Below are positions 51,604 through 63,890 of a stretch of DNA of 64,000 nucleotides, one piece after another (within the stretch, counting starts at the first letter, position 1; each line of letters begins with the position of its first letter). The position numbers and the translations under genes were made by a program. The stretch spans positions 1,054,001 through 1,118,000 of the forward strand of contig CAVXXI010000003.1 in the NCBI GenBank assembly GCA_963765725.1, written 5' to 3'. The notes beneath the pieces are model-generated. The model saw nothing but the letters and a program-made list of their open reading frames with translations, was not told where the DNA came from and did not search any database. Source of the DNA: DASQEH01 sp963765725. Lineage in GTDB: Bacteria > Actinomycetota > Actinomycetes > Propionibacteriales > Nocardioidaceae.

Positions 51604-53370
51604 ATGGCGCTCGACACGGAGAGGTCGCTCTCGCAGCAGCCAGGGGCGGGCGAGGATGCTCCCGGTCTGGCAGAGCCCCGCACCACCAGGCAGCGCGTCG
51701 CCGACGCCGGGGTCAGTGTGCTCCGTGCGATCGCTGCTCCGTTCCTGGAGCTGCTCCACGTCTGGCGGCGTTCGATCCAGGCCCGGGTGGTGATCGGGAC
51801 CCTCGCACTGTCGGCGGTCCTCGCGATCCTCGCGGGATGGGTACTGATGAGCCGCGTGACCGAGGGCCTCCTGGACAGCAAGAAGCAGTCGGCCCTCTCG
51901 CTGGCCGCAGCCGGCTTCGAAACGGCGCAGGCCAAGCTGGCGGCCGCGCCCGAGGTCGGCAACGTCTTGGACCTCGGCAGCGTCGTCCCGGAGCTCACGC
52001 ATGCCCTGTCACCGAGCGACACGGCGCGAGACGACTACGGCGTCGTGATCATCGGTCCGTCGGACCCTCTGGCCCCGGGCTCTCAGGAGGGAGTGCTGAC
52101 GTCCGGCGAGGTGTCCCCCAACCGGCAGTCCGTCCCGCCCGGCCTGCTTGCCAAGGTGCAGTCGACGCCCGGCAGCTGGTGGGCGTACTCGACGGTGCGC
52201 TACGACGCCCCCGCGATGCCTCCCAAACCCGGACTCGTGGTGGGGTCGCAGATCGGGGTGCCCAATACCGGTCAGGTCTACTCCCTCTTCTACGTGTTCC
52301 CACTCCAGGAGCAGCTGCAGACGCTCTACGTCGTACGGAGCGCCCTGATCACCACCGGTGCGGTCCTGGTGGTGCTGCTCGCCACGATCGGCTGGCTCGT
52401 CACCCGTCAGGTGGTCACCCCCGTACGGCTGGCACGCAGGATCTCCGAACGGCTCGCCGCCGGCCGCCTCGAGGAGCGCATGCAGGTCCGCGGAGAGGAC
52501 GACATCGCCCGGCTGGGCATCTCCTTCAATCAGATGGCCGCCAGCCTGCAGCGCCAGATCCGGCAGCTGCAGGAGCTGGCGCGGGTCCAGCGGCGGTTCG
52601 TCGCCGACGTCAGCCACGAGCTGCGCACCCCGCTCACGACCGTAAGGATGGCCGCCGACCTGCTGCACGACAAGCGGAGCTCGTTCGACCCCGCCACCGC
52701 CCGGTCCGCCGAGCTGCTCCAGGGCGAGCTCGACCGCTTCGAGTCCCTGCTGACCGACCTCCTCGAGATCAGCCGGTTCGACGCTGGCGCCGCATCGCTC
52801 ACCCTGGCCGATGTGGACCTGCGCGCGGTCGCGCACCGCGTCTGTGACGCGACCGCCGGCCTCGCGGAGCGACGGGGCTCGAAGCTGACCGTCGACGTCC
52901 CGGGCAGCCTCTGCCTCGTCGAGGCCGACGTCCGGCGGGTCGAACGGATCGTCCGCAATCTGGTCGTCAACGCCATCGAGTACGGCGAGGGCCGGCCGGT
53001 GGAGGTCCGGGTGGCCGCCGCCGACGACGCCGTCGCGTTGTCGGTGCGCGACCACGGCGTCGGACTCAAGACGGGGGAGGACGTGATGGTGTTCAGCCGG
53101 TTCTGGCGCGCCGACCCCGCCCGCGCCCGGACCCGGGGAGGCACCGGGCTGGGGCTCTCGATAGCGATCGAGGACACCACGCTGCACGGAGGGCGACTGG
53201 AGGCGTGGGGCAGACCCGGTCTCGGTTCGGTGTTCCGGCTGACCCTGCCGCGTCGGGCGGGCGACGCGCTGTCCGGCTCCCCGCTTCCCTTGGTCCCGAG
53301 CGGCGAGCGACCCCCGGCGGGCGCCGGCCCGTACACGCGCCCCGCCGGATCCGACCGGAGCACCCGTTGA
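51604..53370 (+). CDS. mtrB: Sensor histidine kinase MtrB
   Basis: A 588 aa membrane kinase for MtrA. Transmembrane helices near residues 60-82 and 245-265 flank an extracytoplasmic sensor; a HAMP domain (TRQVVTPVRLARRISERLAAG) leads to the dimerisation helix with phospho-histidine H338 (DVSHELRTPLTTVRM) and the ATPase domain (NLVVNAIEYGEG, VRDHGVGL, GTGLGLSIA). The last ~40 residues are Pro/Arg-rich. It overlaps lpqB by TTGA. Confidence 0.95.
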   Translation: MALDTERSLSQQPGAGEDAPGLAEPRTTRQRVADAGVSVLRAIAAPFLELLHVWRRSIQARVVIGTLALSAVLAILAGWVLMSRVTEGLLDSKKQSALSLAAAGFETAQAKLAAAPEVGNVLDLGSVVPELTHALSPSDTARDDYGVVIIGPSDPLAPGSQEGVLTSGEVSPNRQSVPPGLLAKVQSTPGSWWAYSTVRYDAPAMPPKPGLVVGSQIGVPNTGQVYSLFYVFPLQEQLQTLYVVRSALITTGAVLVVLLATIGWLVTRQVVTPVRLARRISERLAAGRLEERMQVRGEDDIARLGISFNQMAASLQRQIRQLQELARVQRRFVADVSHELRTPLTTVRMAADLLHDKRSSFDPATARSAELLQGELDRFESLLTDLLEISRFDAGAASLTLADVDLRAVAHRVCDATAGLAERRGSKLTVDVPGSLCLVEADVRRVERIVRNLVVNAIEYGEGRPVEVRVAAADDAVALSVRDHGVGLKTGEDVMVFSRFWRADPARARTRGGTGLGLSIAIEDTTLHGGRLEAWGRPGLGSVFRLTLPRRAGDALSGSPLPLVPSGERPPAGAGPYTRPAGSDRSTR

Positions 53371-55139
53371 GGCCGGCATGTGGCGGCGCCCGGGGCCCGG
53401 TCGACCTGCTTCTCCTCCTCGCGGCCGCGCTGATCCTGTCCGGCTGCGTGTCGATACCTCACAGCTCGCAGATCCAGCCCGGCCGGGAGCTGAGCGTCCA
53501 GGACGAACCTCAGCACGTGACCAACGATCCGCCCGGTCCACGGCCGGGCGCCAGCCGCCGGCAGGTCGCGGCCGGGTTCTTCGCCGCGATGCTCGCCTAT
53601 CCGCAGACGGTGACGACGGCTCGCGAGTACCTCACGGCCAGCGCGGCGGCGCACTGGGACCCGAGCGCGGGTGTGGTCGTCTACGACGGTCAGAGCTTCA
53701 TCCCCGGCAGGAGCGGGGTCGCGGTGAGTGCCCAGATCCTCGGCACCTTGGACCGGCGCGGCGTCTGGGCATCGGTACGCCCGAAGGCGTCGCAGATGGC
53801 CCTGACACTGCGGCTGCTCAAGGTCAGGGGACAGTGGCGGATCGCGAACCCGCCGCCCGGGCTGTACATCGACAACGAGTACTTCGACAACGACTACAAG
53901 AAGTTCGCGCTGTACTTCTTCGACCCGAGCAAGCAGGTCCTTGCCGCCGACCCCGTGTACCTGGTCGACGACGACACCGCCGCCACGGCGCTCGTCGCGG
54001 ACCTGGTCCAAGGCCCGACGTCGGCGCTGTCGGGCGCCGTGACCACCGCAATCCCGAAGCAGACGAAGATCGCGGTCTCCGTCGCGGCTTCGCGGTCCCA
54101 TCCCGGCCTCGCGGAGGTACCGCTGAGCGACGACGTACTGCGGCTCTCGCCCGACGACCGAAAGCTCGCTGCGGCGCAGCTCGCGTGGACGCTGCGCCAG
54201 GTCTCCGACATCCACACCCTGTCGATCAGCGTCGACGGGCGCGCGATCGACGTCCCCGGCTTCGGGAGCTCGTTCAACGTCAACAGCTTCAGCGGCTACG
54301 ACCCTGCGGGGCTGACCGGCGAGCGCCGGCTCTTCGCGCTCAACGACACCGGCGTCGTCTCCGTCGCCAACAGCACCGTCGCGCCGGTCTTGCAGGCAGC
54401 CGACCCCCGCTCGGCCGCCATCGACACCAGGGGGTCCCTCGTCGCGTACGTCACGTCTGACGGCTCCTCGGTCGTCGTGAGCGGCATCCCGGCGGGCGCG
54501 GACGTTGGGCGCAGTACCTGGGTCTTCGGCGCGACGTCACTGCTGCGGCCGTCCTGGGACTTCCGCGGTCTGCTGTGGGTCGTCGACCGGTCACCGAACG
54601 GCAGCGAGATCAAGGTGGCGACGGGCACGGCCGTGCACACGGTCCGGGCACCCGGACTCGCCGGGAGCGACATCGTGTCGTTCGCGGTGTCTCGCGACGG
54701 CGTCCGGTTCGCTGCGATCGTCCGCCGGGGCGGCACGACCCGGCTCGAGATCTCGATCATCGACCGGGATCCCGCCCATCGCGAGCGGGTCCGGCTCGGA
54801 CCTCCCCATACGGTCCTGGCGCTGACCTCGCGGACGTCGGGGATCCAGCTTCGCGACATGTCCCAGCTCTCCTGGGTGAGCCCCACCGCGGTGGTCGTGC
54901 TGGCGAGCGGGGACGCCGGGGTCCGGCATCCGTGGCAGGTCGAGATCGACGGGTCGCGAACCACCGACGTCGGCCAGTTCCTGCCCGTTCGGCCCGTCAG
55001 CCTCGCGGCCGGCGCCAACTCGCAGGCCCCGATCGCGGTTGGCGCGCGCGGCGGGCAGCTGTACCTGCAGGAGCCCGACCTCCAGTGGGTGCGGATCGGA
55101 GAAGGACCGGCGCTGCGGATGCCCGTCTACGCCGGCTGA
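53367..55139 (+). CDS. lpqB: Lipoprotein LpqB (MtrAB accessory)
   Basis: Outer-face lipoprotein that modulates MtrB. The TTG start overlapping the mtrB stop gives 590 aa: signal peptide VDLLLLLAAALILSGC with lipidated cysteine near 28, a GerMN-like domain (LVADLVQGPTSALSGAV) and a C-terminal beta-propeller-like region (about 300-585). Earlier starts would lie inside mtrB. Gene order mtrA-mtrB-lpqB is conserved in actinobacteria. Confidence 0.93.
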   Translation: MRPACGGARGPVDLLLLLAAALILSGCVSIPHSSQIQPGRELSVQDEPQHVTNDPPGPRPGASRRQVAAGFFAAMLAYPQTVTTAREYLTASAAAHWDPSAGVVVYDGQSFIPGRSGVAVSAQILGTLDRRGVWASVRPKASQMALTLRLLKVRGQWRIANPPPGLYIDNEYFDNDYKKFALYFFDPSKQVLAADPVYLVDDDTAATALVADLVQGPTSALSGAVTTAIPKQTKIAVSVAASRSHPGLAEVPLSDDVLRLSPDDRKLAAAQLAWTLRQVSDIHTLSISVDGRAIDVPGFGSSFNVNSFSGYDPAGLTGERRLFALNDTGVVSVANSTVAPVLQAADPRSAAIDTRGSLVAYVTSDGSSVVVSGIPAGADVGRSTWVFGATSLLRPSWDFRGLLWVVDRSPNGSEIKVATGTAVHTVRAPGLAGSDIVSFAVSRDGVRFAAIVRRGGTTRLEISIIDRDPAHRERVRLGPPHTVLALTSRTSGIQLRDMSQLSWVSPTAVVVLASGDAGVRHPWQVEIDGSRTTDVGQFLPVRPVSLAAGANSQAPIAVGARGGQLYLQEPDLQWVRIGEGPALRMPVYAG

Positions 55140-55231
55140 CCGGCTGTCCACAGCACCTCCCCGTGGTGGCGTCGTCCCCAAGGGTCGGGGTACGAGAGCC
55201 CCCGGGGAGCGGCAGGGGGCAGCGTGGCAGC

Positions 55232-55942
55232 GTGCTGGACAGCCCAGGAGACGGATACCTCGCCGCGACGCTCGACCTGCTGCTCGGCGGGACCTGCGTC
55301 GGGTGCGCCCGGCCAGGTCCGGCCCTGTGCCCGGAATGCGGCGCGTGCCTGGAGGGGCTCCCGCGCCGCGTGTCGCCGACTCCCGCGCCGCCCGGACTGC
55401 CTGCCACCTTTGCGGTGGCGACGTACGAGGCGGTCGCGCAGGCGGCCCTGCTGGCGCACAAGGAGCAGGGGCGGCTGAGCCTGGCCCGCCCGCTGGGCCG
55501 CGCCCTCGCCCTGAGCTGCTTCGCGGTGCTCACCCTGTGCGCGCGCCGCGCCGAGCACGTCCGCCTCGTTCCGGTGCCGTCCGCTGCCGGCAGGGTCCGT
55601 GAGCGGGGGCACGACCCGCTGGTGCGGGTGGCGCGCGAGTGCCGCCGCGCGATGCGGGCGGCAGGCGTGACCGCCTCGGTGGAGCCGGTGCTCCGGATCG
55701 TTCGGCCCCTCGAGGACCAGGCTGGGCTGTCGGCACCGCAGCGGCACGCGAACCTGCAGGGGGCCTTCGAGGTGGGCCGAAGGCGGCCGCTCGGCGGTGC
55801 GGTGGTCGTCATCGACGACATCGTCACGACGGGAGCGACGGCCACCGAGGCGTGTCGGGCGTTGGGTGTCGTCGGCGCCGAGGTGGTCGGCGTTGCGGTC
55901 ATCGCGGCGACCGCTCGACGTCGCCCCCTGCCTGCTCGCTGA
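55232..55942 (+). CDS. ComF family phosphoribosyltransferase-like protein
   Basis: A 236 aa protein with an N-terminal zinc ribbon (GGTCVGCARPG, LCPECGACLEG) and a C-terminal PRPP-binding fold (AVVVIDDIVTTGATATEA). In transformable bacteria ComF helps bring in single-stranded DNA; in actinobacteria its role is unclear. GTG 55232 is the start that begins just before the ribbon. The gene lies in the conserved lpqB-comF-hpf-secA order. Confidence 0.9.
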   Translation: MLDSPGDGYLAATLDLLLGGTCVGCARPGPALCPECGACLEGLPRRVSPTPAPPGLPATFAVATYEAVAQAALLAHKEQGRLSLARPLGRALALSCFAVLTLCARRAEHVRLVPVPSAAGRVRERGHDPLVRVARECRRAMRAAGVTASVEPVLRIVRPLEDQAGLSAPQRHANLQGAFEVGRRRPLGGAVVVIDDIVTTGATATEACRALGVVGAEVVGVAVIAATARRRPLPAR

Positions 55943-56348
55943 CCGGAGGTGACAATTCCGGTCCTGTGTCGGACGTCGGAGCGAGCGGCTACTGTTTCGT
56001 CATGGCACTCGTCCGGGTCCGTGGTTGCGCCGACAGGGGCTCGACACGTCGGGCGTCCGGCCGGCAAGCCGATGCCAGCCGCAGGCGAAACGGCCCACGT
56101 AAGGTGCGGGCGGCTCACCAGCTGACGCCGTCCGCGCTGAGCACGGTGCGGCTTAGTAGTAAGTCCTGCCCCGCCGCAGGTCACGATGTCCTGCGTCACC
56201 GGGAGAAGGGTCTGCGTGGCACAAGCTGCAAAACCTCAGCAGGCGAGTGTGGGGACGAAGACCAGGTCGGACGGGCGAGTGTCACCGCTGCTGTCCGCGT
56301 GAGCGTGGCCGGTCCTCCGGCGCGCCGGCATCGCTGAAGGAGGCATGC
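55943..56348 (+). other. 406 bp leader before hpf, no gene found
   Basis: This gap between comF and hpf has no convincing coding region: the open frames are Arg-rich with no matching ribosome site or family motif. It is GC-rich with possible stems (for example GTCCGGCCGGC) and a small AT-rich patch TTAGTAGTAAG at about 56154. It could hold the hpf promoter and a structured leader. I recognise no known riboswitch. Confidence 0.5.
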
Positions 56349-56963
56349 GTGGAGATCGTGGTCAAGGGACGCCACTGCGAGCTGTCGGACCGGTTCCGTG
56401 GTCACGTCGAGGAGAAGCTGACCCGGCTCGAGAAGTTCGACCAGCGCATCATCCGGGTCGACGTCGAGGTGACGCAGGAGAGCAGCCCGAAGCTGACCTC
56501 GGAGACGGTGTGCGTCGAGATCACGATCCGCAGCCGGGGCCCGATCATGCGGTCCGAGGCGTGTGCCGAGGACAAGCTCAGTGCGCTCGACAAGGCGCTG
56601 GAGCGCCTCGTCGCCCAGGCGCGCAAGGCGCACGACCGCCGCCGGGTCCACCACGGCACGCGGAGCCCGACGTCGCTCGCGCACGCGATGGCGGCAGTCG
56701 GCGAGCCGGTGGCGCAGAGCGTCGACGGCGAGGCCGGCGACTCCGTGCACAAGGTCGGGCCGCTCACGGTGATGGGCGACGGCCCGCTCGTGGTCCGCGA
56801 GAAGACGCACGCCGCCGACCCGATGACGCTCGACCAGGCGCTGTACGAGATGGAGCTCGTGGGGCACGACTTCTTCCTGTTCATCGACAAGGAATCCGAC
56901 TCCCCGGCCGTCGTCTACCGGCGCAAGGGGTACGACTACGGCGTCATCCGTCTCGACACGTGA
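56349..56963 (+). CDS. hpf: Long-form ribosome hibernation promoting factor
   Basis: A 204 aa HPF that binds the 30S decoding region and makes inactive 100S dimers under stress. N-terminal fold (EIVVKGRHCELSDRFRGHVEEK) with LVAQARKAHDRRRVHHG closing it, a variable linker, and the C-terminal dimerisation domain (MTLDQALYEMELVGHDFFLF, VYRRKGYDYGVIRL). GTG 56349 follows AAGGAGG. The response-regulator gene starts in its stop codon. Confidence 0.95.
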   Translation: MEIVVKGRHCELSDRFRGHVEEKLTRLEKFDQRIIRVDVEVTQESSPKLTSETVCVEITIRSRGPIMRSEACAEDKLSALDKALERLVAQARKAHDRRRVHHGTRSPTSLAHAMAAVGEPVAQSVDGEAGDSVHKVGPLTVMGDGPLVVREKTHAADPMTLDQALYEMELVGHDFFLFIDKESDSPAVVYRRKGYDYGVIRLDT

Positions 56964-57649
56964 GCGGGCCTACCTCACGCATCGGCCGTCGCGAGCCCGT
57001 CAGGGTGATGATCGTCGACGACCAGGAGCTCTTCCGCCGGGGGCTCGCCATGCTGCTCGCCGCCGAGGACGACATCGACGTGGTCGGTGAGGCCGCCGAC
57101 GGATCCGAGGCCACGGGCCTGGCTGCCGCTATCGCGCCCGACGTGATCTTGATGGACGTCCGGATGCCGCAGCAGTCCGGGATCGAGGCCTGTATCGAGA
57201 TCAAGTCCGTCGACCCTTCCGCCAAGATCGTGATGTTGACGATGTCCGACGAGGAAGCGGACCTCTACGATGCCATCAGGAACGGCGCCTCCGGCTACCT
57301 GTTGAAGGACGCCTCCATCGACCAGGTGGCGGAGGCGGTCCGCGTCGTCGCCGACGGGCAGTCCCTGATCAGCCCGTCGATGGCGGTGAAGCTCCTCGAC
57401 GAGTTCAAGGCCATGTCGCGCTCCGGCGGCAGGGACGACGCCCTCAACCCGAAGCTCACGCCACGCGAGCTCGAGGTGCTCAACCTGGTCGCTCACGGAC
57501 TCGCCAACCGAGACATCGCCAAAGAGCTCTTCATCAGCGAGAACACGGTCAAGAACCACGTCCGCAACATCTTGGAGAAGCTGCAGCTCCACTCCCGGAT
57601 GGAGGCCGTGATGTACGCGGTGCGCGAGAAGCTCCTCGACATCCCGTGA
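56960..57649 (+). CDS. LuxR-type response regulator
   Basis: A 229 aa NarL/LuxR regulator. Receiver acceptor D66 (DVILMDVRMPQQSG) and K near 116 (YLLKDAS), then a HTH domain LTPRELEVLNLVAHGLANRD-IAKELF with the recognition helix SENTVKNHVRNIL. GTG start overlaps hpf by 4 bp, and its own stop overlaps the next gene the same way. No kinase is adjacent. Coupling to hpf suggests a stress- or stationary-phase role, as inference. Confidence 0.92.
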   Translation: MSGPTSRIGRREPVRVMIVDDQELFRRGLAMLLAAEDDIDVVGEAADGSEATGLAAAIAPDVILMDVRMPQQSGIEACIEIKSVDPSAKIVMLTMSDEEADLYDAIRNGASGYLLKDASIDQVAEAVRVVADGQSLISPSMAVKLLDEFKAMSRSGGRDDALNPKLTPRELEVLNLVAHGLANRDIAKELFISENTVKNHVRNILEKLQLHSRMEAVMYAVREKLLDIP

Positions 57650-58855
57650 GCCGGGCGGCGCTCAGCCGGTCGCAGGCGCGCCGGATCGCGCTCGCGGCCC
57701 AGGGGTTCGCCGACCGGCCGCCCGCCCGGGCGGACATGCGCGCGCTGCAGCGTGTCCTCGACAAGGTTGCGCTGCTCCAGATCGACTCCGTCAACGTGGT
57801 CCGGCGGGCGCACTACCTTCCGCTGTTCAGCAGGATCGGGCCGTACGACATCGAGCTGCTGCACCGCGCGGCGGGGCGGGCGCCTCGCCGGGTGTTCGAG
57901 TACTGGGGCCACGAGGCTTCGTTCGTCCGCACCGACCTGCACCCTGCGCTGAGGTTCCGGATGGCCCGCGCGGCGGACGCCGCCTGGGGCTCGATGCGGC
58001 GGCTGTGGACGGAGCGGCCCGACTTCGTCGCGTGGGTGCGAGGCGAGGTCGAGAGCCGCGGGCCGCTGACGACGCGGGAGATCGAGTACGACGTTCCGCG
58101 CGTGCGCGACAGCTGGGGCTGGAACTGGAGCGACGTCAAGATCGCGCTCGAGTACCTCTTCTACAGCGGGCAGGTCACCTCTGCGCGCCGCAACTCGGCC
58201 TTCGAGCGGGTCTACGACCTCCCCGAGCGGGTGCTGCCACCGGCCGTCCTCGCGGCCCCGACACCATCGGTCGAGGAGTCGCACCGGATCCTCGTCCGCA
58301 CCGCGGCGCGCGCCCTCGGCGTCGGCACCGAGCAGGACCTGCGCGACTACTTCCGGCTGTCACCCGCGCCCACGCCGCTCGGCGCTGGCCGAGCTGGTCG
58401 AGTCGGGCGAGCTGCTGCCGGTCCAGGTGGAGGGCTGGCGGCGCCCGGCCTACCTGTGGCACGCGGCCCGGCTGCCCCGCAGGGTCGACGCCTGCGCGTT
58501 GCTGAGCCCGTTCGACTCGCTCGTCTTCGAGCGGACCCGTACCGAGGCGCTGTTCGACTACCGGTTCCGGATCGAGATCTACGTCCCGGCCGCCAAGCGC
58601 ACGTACGGCTACTACGTCTACTCGTTCCTTCTCGGCGAGCGCATCGTGGCCCGCGTCGACCTCAAGGCCGACCGGCCCGCGGGCGTCCTGAGCGTGAAGG
58701 CCGCGTGGAGCGAGCCGTCGGCGCCGACCGACGTGGCCGAGCGGCTCAGCGCCGCGCTCCACACGATGGCCGACTGGCTGGGCCTCGAGGCGGTCCAGGT
58801 CGCCGACAAGGGTGATCTCGCCGGTGCCCTGCGGGGTGTCGGCTCACGGCACTGA
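57646..58855 (+). pseudogene. YcaQ-like winged-helix DNA glycosylase family protein, frameshifted
   Basis: Similar to the crosslink-repair DNA glycosylase (DUF1006) family. The frame from 57646 reads LSRSQARRIALAAQGFADRP, LQIDSVNVVRRAHYLPLFSR, VFEYWGHEASFV and up to YFRLSPA; then an extra C near 58370 shifts to LVESGELLPVQVEGWRRPAY, LSPFDSLVFERTRTEALFDY and ends at 58855. Correcting one base restores ~402 aa. The QIDSVNVV and SPFDSLVFER blocks are the family signatures. Probably intact in reality. Confidence 0.8.
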
Positions 58856-58952
58856 GGCGCAGTCGAGGTCGCCTACTATTGACAGGACGCTCGCAGGCGA
58901 GCCGCCTGCGCACCCGCCCGTACACGTCGTCCACGACAAGGGAGTCGCATCC

Positions 58953-61812
<2,860 letters not shown>

Positions 61813-61813
61813 A

Positions 61814-61942
61814 CCTCGACCGGGCGCAAATGCACGTTCGAGTGGGCGCAGATGTCGGCTCCACCGGGCGCAAATGCACGTTCGAGCGGGCGCAGATGTC
61901 GGCTCCACCGGGCGCAGCTGTCTGCTCGACCGCGCGCTCGTC
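61814..61942 (+). repeat. Family 1 22-bp tandem array, locus F (about 6 units)
   Basis: Units at 61814, 61836, 61858, 61880 and 61902 plus a degraded sixth begin 1 bp after the secA stop, sense to secA. Alternating unit types make a 44-bp higher-order repeat: 61836-61879 and 61880-61923 nearly match. The minus-strand Rv3235-like gene ends at 61976. Confidence 0.88.
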
Positions 61943-61975
61943 CGCCGAGCGTCACGAAGCCGTTGCAGCAGCCGG

Positions 61976-62521
61976 TCAGCCGAAGTCGATGGCTGTGCAC
62001 AGCCAGCGACCGCGTGAGTAGTCGAGCCGGGCCGCGATGGCCCTGGACCGGCGGCCAGCTGTCACCCTGGCCGCCACCTCCGCCACGGCGCCCTCGGGTC
62101 GGGAGATGTGCACCGTAGCGACGACCTGTCGCCCGCCGCGGCTGCGAGCTCTTGCGCGGCGGTCGGCGACGCGATCGCGGCGGTCGGAGATCTCGGCGAA
62201 GACCGCAGCATCGGTCCAGCGCGCCAGCTGGGCGAGTGGTCGCTCGCTGGCCACGACCTCGACGACCGCTTGCAGGAATCGTGCCGCCCACGGCTGGGGG
62301 TCGGGCGTGGCATAGGCCTGATGCGGCGCACCTGAGACGACCGTGAGCGCGTCGGAGACCGGCTCGCAGTCCAGGCCCGTGGAGAGCGGGAAGCTGAGCG
62401 CCAGCGCCCCTTGCGTGTACCGGGCATCGGAGCCCGGGTCTGCACCGTCGACGCTGGCCCAACGCAGCCCACGAGCGATGGGGATGGGCCTCGCAGTGGT
62501 GCGACGCGCGTACTCGGTCAT
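61976..62521 (-). CDS. Rv3235-family protein
   Basis: A 181 aa protein typical of actinobacteria near secA. WAARFLQAVVEVVASERPLAQLARWT and DRRDRVADRRARARSRG, ending IAARLDYSRGRWLCTAIDFG, are the family features. Function unknown; no membrane segments. ATG 62521 overlaps the stop of the LysM gene by 4 bp, so the two are co-translated. Confidence 0.86.
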   Translation of the reverse strand: MTEYARRTTARPIPIARGLRWASVDGADPGSDARYTQGALALSFPLSTGLDCEPVSDALTVVSGAPHQAYATPDPQPWAARFLQAVVEVVASERPLAQLARWTDAAVFAEISDRRDRVADRRARARSRGGRQVVATVHISRPEGAVAEVAARVTAGRRSRAIAARLDYSRGRWLCTAIDFG

Positions 62522-63204
62522 GCTGTGCCTCCGGGCAGAGTGAGTTCGGTTCCGGGCAGGATGAGGTCGGGGTCGGGCCCGATGACCGCGCGGTTGGCGG
62601 CGTAGACGGCCACCACCTCGCGGCCTATGGCGGAGTCGGTAGCGCGGGGTGCCAGTTCGTCGCGCGCGATCCGCCACAACGAGTCACCACGGCGGACGGT
62701 GCGCCGCTCCGGTGAGCCAGAGGCGGTACCGGCGGCGTCCGGCAGGTCGGGGAACGCGAGCCCGGCCAGCACGGATGGCCGCTGATCCCCGGTTCGGCAG
62801 CTGACCGCGCACCGGTGAGGCGACTGCTCATGCTGCGGCGCGGCGTGCGCTGCGACCGGAGCGGCGAGGCTGAGTCCACACGCGCCTACCAGTGCCTGGC
62901 GCCACCACGGTGGGCCGGTGAGTCGCGCGAGCGTCGACAGCGGAGCCCGTCCGCGCTCGAGCGGCACCAGCAGGACCGTCGCCAGGGTGCTGACCACGAG
63001 GAAGACGAACGCCAGCCAGGCGGCGATGAGAGCCGACGTGACGACCAGCTGGGCCAGTGTCAATCGGGTGACGCCCGGCGCACCGGCGGTCGGCAGGAGA
63101 CCCCCATGCAGCAAGGGTGCGCCAGCCCATCGCAGCGCGAGCGCGAGCAGTGCCTCGGTAACCAACACCACGCAGAGTCGGAGCGTGTAGGCCATGGCAG
63201 TCAC
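62518..63204 (-). CDS. LysM-domain membrane protein
   Basis: A 228 aa protein with N-terminal hydrophobic segments (about 8-25, 45-80, and 103-120), then an extracytoplasmic C-terminal LysM domain that binds peptidoglycan (RTVRRGDSLWRIARDEL, VYAANRAVIGPDPDLILPGT). GTG 63204 is used; an ATG three codons later is an equal option and no clear ribosome site supports either. Encoded beside secA and the Rv3235-like gene in related genomes. Confidence 0.87.
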   Translation of the reverse strand: MTAMAYTLRLCVVLVTEALLALALRWAGAPLLHGGLLPTAGAPGVTRLTLAQLVVTSALIAAWLAFVFLVVSTLATVLLVPLERGRAPLSTLARLTGPPWWRQALVGACGLSLAAPVAAHAAPQHEQSPHRCAVSCRTGDQRPSVLAGLAFPDLPDAAGTASGSPERRTVRRGDSLWRIARDELAPRATDSAIGREVVAVYAANRAVIGPDPDLILPGTELTLPGGTA

Positions 63205-63320
63205 TGCTGTTTACTTGCGTTTGCTTCCATTCACCTGTTTTAGCGATCATCTGGCGTGCCCGCAAGCAGTCGTCCACAACCGGCTGCTTCCAGGCAGTGC
63301 GGCGCCGCTACCGTCGACCC

Positions 63321-63884
63321 ATGCGCTGGCACGAGCTCTTCACCGACTTGGAAGCGCAGGCGCTCTGCCTGGAGCGGGCCGACGAGGGTGAGATCTCCGA
63401 TCGGATCCGTGGCGAGATGGCCCAGGTGACCCTGATGAACCGGCTGCGGGCTTCGGTGGCTCGCCAGGTCACCGTGTCGATCCAGGGCCTCGGCGACGTG
63501 ACGGGTCGGCTTCAGCGCACCGGAGCAGACTGGATACTTCTCCAAGCGCCCGACGAGGTCATCGTGCCGCTTGCGGCGGTCATGGCCCTGCGGGACTTGC
63601 CGCCCGACGCCCTGAGCCCGCAGAGCTCGGGCGTCGTCGCGAGTGGCCTTCGGCTGACCTCGGTTCTGCGCGCCGCCGCTCGAGACCGCAGCGTCGTTGT
63701 CCTCACCCGGCTCGACGGCCGGTCACTCACCGGGACTCCCGACCGAGTCGGAGCGGACTTCGTCGACCTCGCCCTGCACGACCCTTCCGAAACCCCTCGT
63801 CGCACCGACGTGCGGTCGCGAGCGACGGTGCCTTTGGCAGCCATCGCGTGCATCAGGCGACGACCCACGGGCTGGGGCTCCTAG
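63321..63884 (+). CDS. Conserved hypothetical protein
   Basis: A 187 aa soluble protein starting MRWHELFTDLEAQALCLERA. It has two similar beta-rich halves (GRLQRTGADWILLQAPDEVIVPLAAVMALRDL and the later GRSLTGTPDRVGADFVDLAL with VPLAAIACIR), suggesting an internal duplication. I recognise the neighbourhood (LysM/secA region) but not a named function. Confidence 0.82.
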   Translation: MRWHELFTDLEAQALCLERADEGEISDRIRGEMAQVTLMNRLRASVARQVTVSIQGLGDVTGRLQRTGADWILLQAPDEVIVPLAAVMALRDLPPDALSPQSSGVVASGLRLTSVLRAAARDRSVVVLTRLDGRSLTGTPDRVGADFVDLALHDPSETPRRTDVRSRATVPLAAIACIRRRPTGWGS

Positions 63885-63890
63885 GGGCTG

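Noticed and set aside
55141..55160. DnaA-box-like TGTCCACAG near comF
   Set aside because: A single weak match without other boxes, an AT-rich unwinding region or dnaA nearby.
56002..56337. Possible small Arg/Ser-rich gene in the hpf leader
   Set aside because: No ribosome site, composition like random high-GC frames, and no recognisable homology; left as leader.
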